A stretch of DNA of 64,000 bases from Saprolegnia diclina VS20 (Eukaryota > Oomycota > Saprolegniomycetes > Saprolegniales > Saprolegniaceae). The DNA lies in contig NW_008246070.1 in assembly GCF_000281045.1 (NCBI RefSeq), positions 1,047,274 through 1,111,273 of the forward strand, in the 5' to 3' direction. This document shows positions 32,870 through 43,839 of the stretch, piece after piece. The position numbers and the translations under genes are program-made. A model generated the notes under the pieces. That model ran no database searches and was not told where the DNA came from. It saw only the letters and a program-made list of their open reading frames with translations. Numbering within the stretch: position 1 is the first letter of the stretch; the number at the start of each line of letters is the position of its first letter.

Positions 32870-34939
32870 ACAGCCGAAATATCGTCGTAGTTAGTAGGTA
32901 GAATAAATTATGTCTAAAGACGCCCTTTCTGCGTCCCCGAGTTCGTTGGACCGAGCAGTGGAGACGCACTGGACTGTGGGCTGCACATACATACATATTG
33001 CATGCGTGTACCGACAGGTGTGTTGTAATCGGACGCAATACACGGGCTCGCGTCTGCACTCGCTGTACCGGAGGACTACAGGGCGACCCAGCGCGTCGTA
33101 GCATCTCGTCTACAACCTCGTTCGGTGGCTGTCGTTGCCGCTGCCACAAAGGAGGAAGTCGGTGGCTTGCGTGGCGTGGGATATGTCGTTCAGCTGTCAA
33201 GTCATCTGGTCCGAGCCTCCCGAAGAGCAAGTGAAAAGTATCCACGACAAAATGACATCCCTCTGGATTGGGCCATTACTGTCGCAGCTGGACAAAGGGC
33301 CGACACAGCGCTATGAAGCTCCTCGTCGCTGGCCTCACGACTGCTGCTGCTACGTCAACGCGCTGTCTGATGCAAGGACGATACTCGGTGGAGCTTTCTG
33401 GGTCACAAAGCAGCTAAGTCTACGACGAGACAGTGAAAACTATCAAAGGCTTTGCATATGCTTGTACTCTGATGGTTCCGTCCAGGTGTGTCAATCCATC
33501 ATGAACCTTTGAATGGGAGCGCCGTCCGTTATGCTGGCGCCAACAAAGGCGTGCTTCGTGGAGCTGCTTTGTTGTCGAAACCTTGCGCAGAGCAAGAACT
33601 GAGAACAAAGAGGCGAGGTTCGTCGCGTTCGACCCTCATACAATGCAGCAACCATCGGTTGGGTGATCGATTCGCGTCAGATCAACAATACGGAGACAGT
33701 TCGCCTGCCTGTGTGTGCAAACGCCTTCTCTTCGCAAGCGCGCGTTCTGAGATAGCACACGGCTTCGATGGCCGAGATTCGCAGCATCCCTCCTCTGGCT
33801 TTTGTTTCGCATTACGCGTCGCGTTCGTGGCATTATAGAGCTACCACCCTTAGCCCGCACCAGCGGCGGGATGATAGAAGCTCGCACGGCCTAGTCGTCG
33901 GCCGCTTCCTTCTGACGTCAGGTGTGTCCTGGCCCATCACAAAAGCAGAGGACCAAGCCGAGCGTTGCGGCCACAGAACACTGCAAAGTCAAGGGATGTC
34001 ACTCGAATGTGCCCGTCCGCACAATACACGCCGACTAATGGCTGCAGAGCGTGCGAGCGTACCGTATGGCCCGAGGTCCTTCCCTTCGGTCCTTTTTTTC
34101 ATGGTAGGAGCACGAGCTTTGAAGAAATCAAAGCCACTTCGCGAGAACGATATCTCGCTGCAGCAAGACCACCGTCATGTCTCCACCCCCATCAACGTTG
34201 CTGCTTCAAGAAGTTGTCGAATGATAAGGCGCTTGCCACTTGCAAGGTGGCGATCGAGACCAGCGCATCGCGGTTGATAGAGTCCTGTGACAGCAATATT
34301 TGGCCTGAAGAAGATCGCTGGGACGAAATTTTCAAGCGACCCTCGACACATTCGCTCCAATGACATCCTTCAAGATGGAGTCTGTCTCGCGCATACTACA
34401 ATGGCACTAGCCTTTGACTGCTCGACGCAGAGACTGGGCTTTCTTACGCTCGAACGGGACGTGATTATATAGTGGCCTTGGACCTGCGACTGGCGGCCAT
34501 CGCGTCGCGCTTGTCATAGCGGATCAGGCCCACATGCCAAGCTCAAGAAAATGTGAGAGAGGTGGGACGAAGCACTTCCACTCCCCGGCGCGAAAACACG
34601 CTCGCCCATCGAATTTATGCAAGAGGTCAGCAACCTTCCTCACCACGGGATGCGCGACGTGGGGCCGCCGTCATCGATGTCCATGCCCAGGTTGCGGGTC
34701 GTTGCATGGGCTTGGCAATAAAAAACGGCCACCCAATCCTTCCATTTCGAGTAATAATATTATCTCTCGAGGTGTTGCCAGCCCTACCCCTGTGCTATGT
34801 ATGCGTGCCCCCCCTCCGGAGGGTATACAAAGCCGAACGCGACGCGACGTAGGTCGGCCCATGCACAAACTGCACTGCACCTGTAACGTCACATAAATCA
34901 ACAAGCAGCCGAGGGACCAAGAAGTCGCGAGTAAGCAGC
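32870..34939. other. Two-kilobase spacer ending in the promoter of copy C
   Basis: Several frames of 80-170 codons exist (for example 33768-34277 plus) but have irregular codon use and no recognised domain. At the end are CCCTACCCC (34782-34790), the perfect palindrome CCCTCCGGAGGG (34812-34823), GTATAC (34823-34828), ACGTAGGTCGGCC (34847-34859) and CCTGTAACGTCACA (34880-34893). Confidence 0.45.
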
Positions 34940-35386
34940 ATGCCCACCCAAGTCACCTTCGGCATTGCGACGACGTTCCTCTTTGGCGTCGACGTGAACG
35001 GGTCCGCCTTGCCCAAAGAGAGTGGACCACCCATCGGGCTCGCCCGAAAGCACCACAGCGTGACGATCGAACGCATCGAAGACGCGTGTCCGCGCCGGGG
35101 CCGTGTGCGAAAATTTAATCATACCGAGCGCCTCGAGCTGCTCCAGCCACTCTACGACCCGAAAGCACTTGCTGCCTTCTGCTACGAGGCCATTGACGTG
35201 CGCAAGTCGCGCATTGACACGGAGGAAGAGCGACTCCAGGCCGAGAGCCGCCTCCGCGCGCGGCTCCGGAAGCGCGCCGCCGAGGCCGCGCCGATCGCCA
35301 AGCGCCAACGCATGATGCCTCTCATGGAGTACGAAGACGATGATACAAGCGACGAAGATGACGACAGTGACGCCGACGACGAGTAA
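34940..35386 (+). CDS. CSRNP-like small nuclear-type protein, copy C (subfamily I)
   Basis: The 148-residue product begins MPTQVTFGIATTFLFGVDV; the motif is QVTF, and TTF replaces TTY. The NGSALPKESGPPIGLA block is identical to copies A and B. The helix reads RKFNHTERLELLQ then FCYEAIDVRKSRIDTEEE. The tail is KRAAEAAPIAKRQRM followed by an acidic run ending DADDE. Promoter elements are shared with copy B at the same relative spacing, suggesting that B and C duplicated together with their upstream regions. No intron and no sign of decay. Confidence 0.8.
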   Translation: MPTQVTFGIATTFLFGVDVNGSALPKESGPPIGLARKHHSVTIERIEDACPRRGRVRKFNHTERLELLQPLYDPKALAAFCYEAIDVRKSRIDTEEERLQAESRLRARLRKRAAEAAPIAKRQRMMPLMEYEDDDTSDEDDDSDADDE

Positions 35387-36834
35387 GCCATCGCGTGCTT
35401 CGTATTTATAGTGAGTGTATACTTAACGGCCGCCATGCCATAACTTATCGAGTCCAACCGTGGGGGTAATTATAGTCAGCTCCCTGTGCTGCGTCGTCGC
35501 AAACGCCGAGCACCCATGATGGAGTCGCACGTGCTTCAGGACCACTAGTACAACATGTCGTGGGGGACAGCCTCTTCTAGTCTTCCTTGTACTATACGCA
35601 GCAACGACTAGCCTCAAGCTTTATATACTACGAGGTGAAAGCCGTGCTCGTCGGTCGAGCGCAGTACAGAGGGCAAGACCGAACTTACTGTACACCGATC
35701 AGAACCACGCGAACGATGGACGGCTCTCGGCGAACCGCTCGTCTGTGGCTCCATCGACTGCGATACGGACCACCTGGCTCATTTACCGGATGTGCCCACC
35801 CACGGGCTCATTGAAAATGTATGTCGCGTACCATGACATCCCTCCAGAGTGACACACCTGTCGCAGCCGCCAATGGCCGCCCGGCCTGCGTGCCACAGCG
35901 GTCTTGATGGAAATCGTAATCGACGTGTCGTTGCGTCGGCACACATTGCAAGCGCCCGCCGCTAGAGACATTGACGATAGGCGCTCGATACTACGCTCGG
36001 GAGGCTGGCGGCGTGAAGCAAGTGCATGCGTACTGCGCTGGCTTCCTGTAGACTGACCACCTGCTGGCAACACGGACGGCCAGGAAGATCGGACAAGATG
36101 TTGGATGCGACTCGAGGCGTCGCTGGACCTCTCGCGCTAGGCAACCAACGACACAAACTAGCTCCGACCATCAGTGGCGCCACTAAACAAAGCGAACGAC
36201 CCGAGAAGATTCCATTGGCCAGTCATCTTGTGCCGATGGTTGTGGTGGACCCCGCGTCCCAGTTTTTGGGTTTGAGGACGTTTGGTGTTGATCAACGAGG
36301 GAAGTGTGGTCCTTTGGCAAAGACTGCTCGGCACCGATACTAGCTACCGACGACTCTGCCTCCATGGCATCGATGCGTAAAATCGGACCCGGCATCGCAG
36401 CGTCGGATAAATTGCCAGGACGCCCACATTGCTGTTGGTCCAGACCGTAGGTTTCTCCTGGATCGTAAGCTACTCCGTTTGGACGCGACAGCGCTGCATG
36501 CACGCAGTGCCCTATCGCCTCAACTGCACCGTACTGACGGTGCTCGTACGACAGCGACAGAGCCGCGTGGGCGTTGCGGCGCTCTGGACAGGGCGTTTGC
36601 TTGGGCGGCCGGGCCCCTTTTCATTGGCTCAAATTCAGGTTCAAGATCCTATCCGGATGACCACCCCTCCGATTTATCTTGCCATTTGTATCTAATTGCA
36701 GCATGACATGCCTTGTGTCTGACCGCCGTCATTGCTGCACAAAACCCGGCAGCGGAAACACGACGGAGCCAAGCACGCAAGCGAGGCCACGACCAAGCAC
36801 GAGCCGCCACCGACAGACGAGACCAACAAGGACC
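35387..36834. other. Spacer upstream of copy D
   Basis: No gene recognised. A TCCGGATGA element lies at 36652-36660, ahead of the alternative ATG at 36703. Confidence 0.4.
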
Positions 36835-37359
36835 ATGGCAGCTGACTGCGTCATGGCAGCGACGAGTACCAGCTGCAGCTACCACGCTGCAGCGAGCAAG
36901 GCGAAACGCGTCCAGTTTACGACCGAGACCACATACTACTTTGACGTTGCGTACGGCGGTAGCGCGCTCCCGAGCGAGAGCGGACCGCCCATCGGCCTTG
37001 CGCCCAACCATTGTCACCGAACGACGGCCGCTGTCGCCGCGTCAGCCACGAAGCGTCGCCACGTGCGCAAGTTCGACCACCTCGAGCGCATCGAGCTCCT
37101 CAAGGCCGCCGACTACCACGTCAAGGAGATTGCGCAGTTCTGCTTTGAGGCGATGGATGTTCGCAACTCGCGAAAAGACACCCGCGCGCGCCTTGATAAG
37201 ATACGAAGGCGCGCTGCCGCCCGGCGTGTGCTGCTTCGGCATCGCCCACGCATGATGCAGCCACTCATGCGCGAGAGCGACTCGTCCGACACGTACAGCA
37301 GCGAGGAAGACAATGACGACAGCAGCAGCGACAGCAGCGACGACGATATGGACGCTTAG
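36835..37359 (+). CDS. CSRNP-like small nuclear-type protein, copy D (subfamily II)
   Basis: The 174-residue product has a 23-residue leader rich in Cys/Ser/Ala, then KRVQF at 24-28, TTY, and the subfamily-II block YGGSALPSESGPPIGLA. The helix reads VRKFDHLERIELLK then HVKEIAQFCFEAMDVRNSR. The EAM..RNSR wording is shared only with copy G across the cluster centre. A short Arg-rich segment (KIRRRAAARRVLLRHRPRMM) leads to a Ser/Asp/Glu tail ending SSDDDMDA. The frame is open upstream to an ATG at 36703, which would add 44 residues; I prefer 36835 because leaders of the other copies are shorter, but the TCCGGAT element at 36652 fits the upstream start better. Confidence 0.75.
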   Translation: MAADCVMAATSTSCSYHAAASKAKRVQFTTETTYYFDVAYGGSALPSESGPPIGLAPNHCHRTTAAVAASATKRRHVRKFDHLERIELLKAADYHVKEIAQFCFEAMDVRNSRKDTRARLDKIRRRAAARRVLLRHRPRMMQPLMRESDSSDTYSSEEDNDDSSSDSSDDDMDA

Positions 37360-38267
37360 CGCTGCAACAACTAATTATCGAATACGCTATATACTCCTGG
37401 GAATCATGCACCGACACGAGTGGTTGGCCCCAGCACAGCCAAGAATGGCCTCACAGGACCAACAACAGCTTGGTAGTAGTAGCGGTGTCGAGGCTCATGG
37501 GAGCCATGAATGTCAGCTGCGCAACGTCATAGCTTTCCAGCACGCGGCGGCCTCGCTTCCTGTCTGGTCCGTTCACGCCATCCCATCGACGCCGGTGCTT
37601 GCAGCGATCAAACGCAGTTTCTTTGTTATGTTCCCAGTCTAGACACTGGTGGGCATGCTGGCGTTGGAAATATGTGGCTCCACTTTGCTCACGAACCAGC
37701 CACGGGAGTCAGTCGAGCTCTGCTCTGTGCTCTGTGCGATGGATCCGTGTCACATTTCCGCTGAACCCGCGACGTCTGGCGGCTGCAGTAACGAACGCTC
37801 CCGTCGATTGGCCCGGACGCATGTCCAGCCGGCGTCGCTGCGAAAGGCCCGCGCGTCAGCATCAAAAGAACTCGCGCCGGGTTTCCTTTTCTACGAACTG
37901 GCATCGACCGGATCTCTCGTGATTGGCCCGATCAAGTTGCCGCACGCGGAATAAAAATGCACTGCCGGTCGCTATAATTAGCAGCATATTTTTTTATATT
38001 ATGCGAGGCTAAAAACACGCGCATCGACACAACTTTTCAACTCTTGTTAAGTGCAGCACACGTTGATTTACCTTTTTATATGAGCCTAATGGGGTCTTAA
38101 CTCGGGAAGACCTACGTGCGTGTCAAAAGTGCGAGTCTTCCGTTGCTGAACATCATTCAACGGTAGAAACCAGCAAAAACTGGAACTCGGAAAAACCTCA
38201 ACCTCGCGTCGTTACGCTCGCAGCTCGCAGACCTCAATACGCAACAAACCCAACAAGCCACCGATCG
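37360..38267. other. Spacer upstream of copy E
   Basis: No gene recognised. A locally AT-rich tract occurs around 37970-38090 (TTTTTTATATTATG, then TTTTTATATGAG). Confidence 0.4.
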
Positions 38268-38774
38268 ATGACCATGATGAGCATGACAAGCTTCCCAAGC
38301 GAGATGCTGGACGACACGAAGGACCTCGCGCCGCCGGCGAGCCCGCTCAGCATTGACTGCGACCTCGTCGAGCTCGTGCTTGCTGCCGCCACCAAGCAGC
38401 CTACCAAACGCGTCCACTTTGGCACCGCCACCACGTACACATTCAACGTCGCGTACGGCGGGAGTGCAGTGCCCAAGGAAGCTGGCCCCGGCGTTGGCAT
38501 GGCACGGTACCACTGCGATGTCGCTTGCGTCGAGCTCGGCGCCTCCAAGGTGTGCAAGCGAGGCCGCGTCCGCAAGTTTGACCACATGCAGCGCGTCGAG
38601 CTTCTCAAGAAGGCCCACTATAGCGGCCGCGATATCGCAGACTTCTGCATGGAGGCCATCGAAGTGCGCAAGTCGCGCGCCGAGACGGCGGCCGAGCTCC
38701 GGCGCAAGCGCAAGCGTGTCGCAACGCCTTGCGATGCTCCGCAATCCAAGCGCCTGACGCCGGACACTTGCTGA
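38268..38774 (+). CDS. CSRNP-like small nuclear-type protein, copy E (subfamily II)
   Basis: The 168-residue product has the longest leader (46 residues, with IDCDLVELVLAA like a short acidic-hydrophobic helix), then KRVHF at 47-51 and TTY. The usually invariant SGPPIG is changed here to AGPGVGMARYH, which is nearer to the animal CSRNP wording as I recall it. The helix is RVRKFDHMQRVELLKKAHY then FCMEAIEVRKSRAETAAELR. It lacks the acidic tail of subfamily I and ends in a basic RRKRKR segment. It is the most divergent member, yet has no frame damage. Its best partner by wording is copy F on the opposite strand. Confidence 0.75.
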   Translation: MTMMSMTSFPSEMLDDTKDLAPPASPLSIDCDLVELVLAAATKQPTKRVHFGTATTYTFNVAYGGSAVPKEAGPGVGMARYHCDVACVELGASKVCKRGRVRKFDHMQRVELLKKAHYSGRDIADFCMEAIEVRKSRAETAAELRRKRKRVATPCDAPQSKRLTPDTC

Positions 38775-39659
38775 GTGGTGGTACCAGGATGCACAGAACG
38801 AGCTATTTATTATTGATTGCCACGACGCAGGATTAACTTATGCCCATAACATGTAAGAAGCACTGTTTATAGTCCACCGGAATCTCCTCCTCCGTAAACA
38901 CTCCGCCGCACATGCTCAAGTAGCAATCAGCGCGCATGATGCTTTCTATCGACAGACGCGATCATTGTCGGCAGCCGCCTCGCTCCGACTTCGACGGTTG
39001 TAGCAGCGACAGCCCATGCGTCGAAAAATGCAAAAAATGCAAAAAATCCAATCAAGTTGACGGCCACTCTATTTCGACCAATCGCAGCGCAAGATCACGG
39101 GTCGTGCGTTTTGATTGGCCAAGGTGTGTGTAATGTGGACGAGACTCAGACTTGGAGACAGTGCCACGTACCCAACAATAAGTCGCGCGGTCCTCTGCCG
39201 CTGGCGCCAAACGGTCGCTGGTACCGAGGTCATCGCGGTTATGTGAAGCCTCTCTTGGTAGCGCCCGTCGTCCGAGCGGCTACGCGCTATCGTACCTCGG
39301 CCTGCGTGGTGATTTCCTCGAGTTGATGCGACGTTAAGGTCGGCACGGTACAAATTTCACCTGGGTGGGAGCAGCGTCTGAAATCAGAGTCTTCCGCACA
39401 CACAGACGCAAAATGAAATTGCATGATCCTTCCCCTTCTTTGAAAATAGCAGAATGACGTCGGACGCTCAACGATAGCAACACGTCAAACGTTCGATTCG
39501 AGTGCTTCCATATCGCATCTCGACGTTCGAATTTTGCTATCGTCGCTCTTCTTCTACGGCACCATCGTGGACGGATTGTGCGAAGCGTCGGATGCACTTT
39601 ACGCGGGTCGTTTTCGAAAGATCTACCAAAGATCTTATTTCGCCCCACGCGACGCAACG
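38775..39659. other. Intergenic spacer
   Basis: A short direct repeat of about AAAAATGC occurs three times around 39024-39048. CCAATC/GATTGG pairs occur around 39050-39120. No gene is visible. The next frame is open from 39534, but its likely ATG is 39660. Confidence 0.4.
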
Positions 39660-40925
39660 ATGCTCCCGGCGACGGCGCTGAGCTGGCAGTCCAACGTCGA
39701 CATCCCGATGCGCCGCATGATGATCCAAAAGCTCCTGTGGCTCTTCCAGCACCAAACGACGTTTGTGCAGGCCATGCCCCCCCTCGACGCCCGCCTCCCG
39801 TCGCTTGTGCGCCGCCTCGAGCTCGCGCTCTACCTGCGTGCCGCGTCTCTCGACGAGTACCTCAACGAGCACTCGGTGCAGCGCCGGGTCCAATCGCTCA
39901 TTATCGCGCTGCACCACCAAGCTATCTTGCAGTTTGCGCCGCATCCGAATGCGCCGATCGCCTTTCACATTTCGGCCACAAAGCGGCCGCGCAACGACGG
40001 TGACGACGACGACGAGGCTGTGATGCCGCGCGCCAAGGCCCCGCGCAACCTGCCAAGAACGACGTTTTTGCTCGACAACCACGAAGATGTGCTGCGCAAT
40101 GTGTTTTCGTTCCTTGACGGACGCACGATCTTTGCGTGCATGCGCATCAACAGGTACACAGCGACGTTCCTTCCATCATGCGTCCTCTATTTGCATGTTC
40201 CCGTGCACCACCTCGATGCACTCCTGCGGTCGCGCCAACTACAACACTGCACGCGACTCGAGCGTCTTGATGTCTTTAACGCTACCTCGACCGAGCCGCC
40301 GTCGTCTCAATCGAGCGAGCTCGTCGTCCTACAACTCGCTCGCGCCATGGCGCAGAACGAGCTGCCCAACTTGCGGCGTCTCTCGCTGCACGCAACCTTT
40401 GTCAACACGACGGGACGCAACGGGACGGCGGCGCTCTGTGCGGCGCTGCCGCAGTGTCCGCTCCTCGAAGAGCTCGTGCTCGGTGGGAATGCCCTCGGCG
40501 ATTCAGGCGCCAAAGACGTAGCGAATTGCCTCTTGCGACAGCACTGCCCGCGACTGCGCCTGCTGGACCTCCGTCGCAATTACATTGGCGAGGGCGGTAT
40601 GAAGGACTTGGCCGTCGCCCTCGCTACGCAGCGTGCGTCGCTGTTGCGCTGGCTTCTTCTTGGCAGCAACATTGCTTGTGACGGGGCCGTGATGGCGCTG
40701 GCACTGGCGCTTGAGAAAGGCCACATGAAGCAACTCGAGTTCCTTGGCCTCGAAGACAACTTTGTCAACGTTGACGGCATCCACGCACTCGCCACGTCCT
40801 TCCGGAAGGGAGCGTGTCCGGCGCTCAAGGAGCTTTGCATTGGCGACAACATCGTCGAGAACCATATCATTCAGGACGTGTTTGCCTTTGCGTTGCAAAA
40901 GAAAGCCAGTAGCAACACCGGATGA
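39660..40925 (+). CDS. KIX-like, F-box-like and leucine-rich-repeat protein
   Basis: The 421-residue product has three parts. Residues about 5-100 resemble a KIX three-helix domain (LSWQSNVDIPMRRMMIQKLL, LFQHQ; then SVQRRVQSLIIALHHQAIL), as in Mediator and p300-type coactivators. A short basic region, ATKRPRN...PRAKAPRN, follows. About 140-180 read as an F-box-like helix set (DNHEDVLRNVFSFLDGRTIF, ACMRINR). The rest is RNI-type leucine-rich repeats with LEELVLGGNALGDSGAKDVA, LRLLDLRRNYIGEGGMKDLA and LEFLGLEDNFVNVDGIHALA. Such a protein could link a transcription factor to ubiquitin ligation, but that is inference. It sits in the middle of the CSRNP-like cluster, 52 bp from the convergent PH-like gene. 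Confidence 0.75.
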   Translation: MLPATALSWQSNVDIPMRRMMIQKLLWLFQHQTTFVQAMPPLDARLPSLVRRLELALYLRAASLDEYLNEHSVQRRVQSLIIALHHQAILQFAPHPNAPIAFHISATKRPRNDGDDDDEAVMPRAKAPRNLPRTTFLLDNHEDVLRNVFSFLDGRTIFACMRINRYTATFLPSCVLYLHVPVHHLDALLRSRQLQHCTRLERLDVFNATSTEPPSSQSSELVVLQLARAMAQNELPNLRRLSLHATFVNTTGRNGTAALCAALPQCPLLEELVLGGNALGDSGAKDVANCLLRQHCPRLRLLDLRRNYIGEGGMKDLAVALATQRASLLRWLLLGSNIACDGAVMALALALEKGHMKQLEFLGLEDNFVNVDGIHALATSFRKGACPALKELCIGDNIVENHIIQDVFAFALQKKASSNTG

Positions 40926-40977
40926 ATCGTTATAACGAAATGTAATGTCGATGTGATGTGTGACGACCGACGCTGCT

Positions 40978-41544
40978 TCACATGGCGAAATGGCGCTTGA
41001 GCCACGCTGCGAGGCCAGTGGTCGACGAATTGCTGCCAACGGCGTGGTGTGGCGCGAGGCTGCACTCGACGATCCGCGCCTCCAGTGTGGTCCGGTCGGT
41101 CGCTGCCACCTCGACGAGGCTGCCAGCCTCCGTGCTCCCAGAAACATCCAGCGACCGGAGCGAAGGATCAAAAACATGGCGCTTCCAGTCAAAGAGAGCG
41201 TCGCACCATGCTTGGGTCGCGTGGAACGTCGCTGCCGCAAAGAGGTACGTGCGGATCGGGCCTGACGTCGCCTCGTACGGCTCGAGGTCGACCTGGAAGC
41301 GGCAGGGCACAAAGCTGCTATTCTCACCGTACGGAACGAGCTTGACGCGAAGCTGGTGGTCCGTGAGCGGTATTTCGTAGCGCAGCGCATCGGCGGCGCG
41401 GTCAGCAGACGCATAGAGTTTGAGGAGGCCTTCCTCCAGAGCGCCGTAAACAAGCTCGCCAATCGAGGCGTCTTGCGTGTCGAGGTAGAGCAAGTAGCCT
41501 TCCATGATCATGGCATGGCGGGGCGACCCGAGGAGGCCGGCCAT
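40978..41544 (-). CDS. PH-domain-like protein
   Basis: The 188-residue product (from the ATG at 41544) begins MAGLLGSPRHAMIMEGYLLY. EGYLLYLD opens a pleckstrin-homology-like beta barrel, continued by GLLKLYAS, ADALRYEIPL, FRFQVDLEPYEA-like strands and a C-terminal helix with the key tryptophan in HATQAWCDALFDWKRHV. The last 50 residues are less structured and end AAWLKRHFAM. PH-type domains bind phosphoinositides or proteins; the lipid-binding lysine pattern is not obvious. The frame extends to an ATG at 41700, but a TCCGGAT element at 41658 and a better context favour 41544. Confidence 0.6.
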   Translation of the reverse strand: MAGLLGSPRHAMIMEGYLLYLDTQDASIGELVYGALEEGLLKLYASADRAADALRYEIPLTDHQLRVKLVPYGENSSFVPCRFQVDLEPYEATSGPIRTYLFAAATFHATQAWCDALFDWKRHVFDPSLRSLDVSGSTEAGSLVEVAATDRTTLEARIVECSLAPHHAVGSNSSTTGLAAWLKRHFAM

Positions 41545-42695
41545 GGGATCTTTCGATTTTTTGGCGACCGCAATATTTTGAAGCGGCTTCTCTCCAACTC
41601 GAGAAATGTATTCGCGAGAAAAATATCGCCGCTCCCGCAACTGCAAGTACTGTCTCATCCGGATACAACAATGAGGAGGCGCGTCAAGCTGCCACGTCAT
41701 GAGATAGGGATGGCGTCGCGCACACCGGTGCTTCTAGTCGCCGCGATAGCAAACATTCACCTTACCGCAAGTCGCACTGACATCAATATACCAATATCGA
41801 CGCTGGGCTATAGCAGCACAAAGCTCCCCTACAGTGGCGTAGCACGTCAACTGCCGATGGCACGGTTGCGGGAGGGACTTGACATTATGCACATCAAGGA
41901 CGTACGCTTGACTTGCGTGACGTGTGAGATTCGAGCTTCGGAGCGGTGGTTCTCGAATTATCGTAGCGACGACGACGACGATCAAGAGAACGTGGCAAAA
42001 GCCCGCAGGTCAAAAATTGATATCAGAGTCGCCTCACAATCGTTGGTCTTTTCGTACAGAGCGTGGGTTGGCTTGTCCTTGCGTCGCAGATTCTGCCTCC
42101 TACACTACCGAGAAGGATGCCACACCACTGGGGGCAATCAACAACCAACACCGCCTCTGAGAAGACTGCGCGCATTGAAGCCCGGACGTTCGATATCCGG
42201 ATAGCGCGTGCGGTCGCTGGCGTATGCGGATGAGACGTCGGATTTGGGTGTGGAATCGTCATCATGGCCAGCAACCGCCGGGCTCGTCCACGGGTCCGTG
42301 CGCCTGGCCGATTGCATGCACTTCACGCAGCACTCTACGGAAGCATGGGATTATGATAGTATGCATCGAACGATGGCCCGCCCCGGCGCCGAGTGGGAGC
42401 TTCCACGAGAGGAGGCCAGGGCCGACGTCGCCCGGACCAGTAATCGCCGGCTGGCACCGACGCTTCAAACCCGTTCTGTCCTTTGTTTGGTTGCATGTGA
42501 GCGTCCGACACTGTGGCGCCACGCTGTTGGCTAAAGCAGAGGTCGTGTTTGTGACGTTGTGACAGCAGCTACTTGACGACGACGACGAATGGCGTTGCGG
42601 CTCTCGGAAGACCACACGACGCATCATGTATGTACAGGCAAAGGATCTTGCGATTTAACTTAGGACGAGATAAATTACACGGGGCTGGATGGGCA
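41545..42695. other. Intergenic spacer
   Basis: No gene recognised. TCCGGAT elements lie at 41658 (ahead of the PH-like gene) and at 42196 (purpose unclear). Confidence 0.4.
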
Positions 42696-43205
42696 TCAGG
42701 CTTGCATGTGCAGGGTCGTCTCTGGCGTCAACGTCGGGTCGGATAGACAGCGGCGCTTGGCGCGCTCGTGGCTCGCTTGGAGCTTGCGTTTCCGGCGCAA
42801 GGCCGTGAGCTCCTCGGTCGTCTCCATGCGCGACTTGCGCACATCGATGGCTTCGAGGCAGAACGCCGCGATCTCGCGCACGTCGTACTCGGCGTCCTTG
42901 AGGAGGGCAATGCGCTCGAGGTGGTCGAACTTGCGCACGCGGCCCGCGCTCGTGCGGGGCATGTCGTTGATGCACGACGTCGTCGCGGCAAAGTGCGTTG
43001 GCGCGAGTCCAATGGGCGGTCCACTCTCTTTCGGGAGCGAGCTACCGCCGTACGCAACGTCAAACACGTACGTCGTGGCGGTCGTGAACGCGACGCGCTT
43101 GGGCGGGCGCGCGCTGAGGAGGCGCTCGACCGCAAGGAGCATGCAGGCCATCGAGTCGTCGGCGAGGTCGGCGCGCGGGCAGTCGACGCACGGAAGCACT
43201 TGCAT
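42696..43205 (-). CDS. CSRNP-like small nuclear-type protein, copy F (subfamily II)
   Basis: The 169-residue product has a 35-residue leader with four cysteines (LPCVDC, MACML) and a short leucine-rich helix. KRVAF follows at 36-40, then TTY and YGGSSLPKESGPPIGLA. The helix is RVRKFDHLERIALLK then EYDVREIAAFCLEAIDVRKSRMETTEELT. The C-terminus is basic (RRKRKLQASHERAKRR) without an acidic tail, as in copy E. The start is the first in-frame ATG; the open frame further upstream begins only with TTG. Orientation is opposite to copies A-E. Confidence 0.78.
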   Translation of the reverse strand: MQVLPCVDCPRADLADDSMACMLLAVERLLSARPPKRVAFTTATTYVFDVAYGGSSLPKESGPPIGLAPTHFAATTSCINDMPRTSAGRVRKFDHLERIALLKDAEYDVREIAAFCLEAIDVRKSRMETTEELTALRRKRKLQASHERAKRRCLSDPTLTPETTLHMQA

Positions 43206-43839
43206 GGCTTGCTGAAGGCTGCGGGCTCGAAAGAAACTGGTTGCCCTGCGGCGTTCGCTCCTGGTTTTGGTCAACAAAGACCTGGGGTTTGACGGGATGT
43301 CATGTTGAAATCTTGCTACATTTTATACATTGCCATACAAAGCGCAAGTTAAAAGCAATAAAGAATAAAAATGCGCGGGAGGGCAGACCCGGCACGCTGG
43401 TGCTTTCGATAGAAATTGAGCTCAGGCGACGGGCCAATCAAACGGCCGCGGGCTTTGGCGCTTGGCGAGTCTGGCGAGAACCAGTCGTGCACTGCGCACG
43501 TCGCGCCCATGACCAGAAGCCAGCACTCACCGACTGCGATCTTGTGGCGGGCGTACCGTATGTGGACGCTCGCGTTGCGTTGGCGTTAAAAGTACGGTGG
43601 GTAGGGACACGCTGCCGTGTCTTTGCACCTGTGGTAGGAGCACGAACTCGTCCGACGCGCAGTCTGCGAGCGACCTTGCTCAATTAGGCCAGCCCAGCAT
43701 CGAGGGCGTTCGTTTGTCGAGTCTGGTACGCACGCACTCCGCGCAAGAGCATAAAAGGTGGTGCGTGGGGAGCCATGTTAATGGTTGTTGAGAAGGAATA
43801 AATACTCTATAGTGTACAAGACAGGACACGTCGTGAGCG
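43206..43839. other. Intergenic spacer between copies F and G
   Basis: No gene recognised; a CCAATC-type box lies near 43435. Confidence 0.4.

Noticed and set aside
33768-34277. 169-codon plus-strand frame with ATG
   Set aside because: No domain, irregular codon use, no paralogue; probably chance.
42696-43277. Longer form of copy F starting at 43277
   Set aside because: That codon is TTG; the first ATG is at 43205. The same reasoning applied to copies B, G, H and I.
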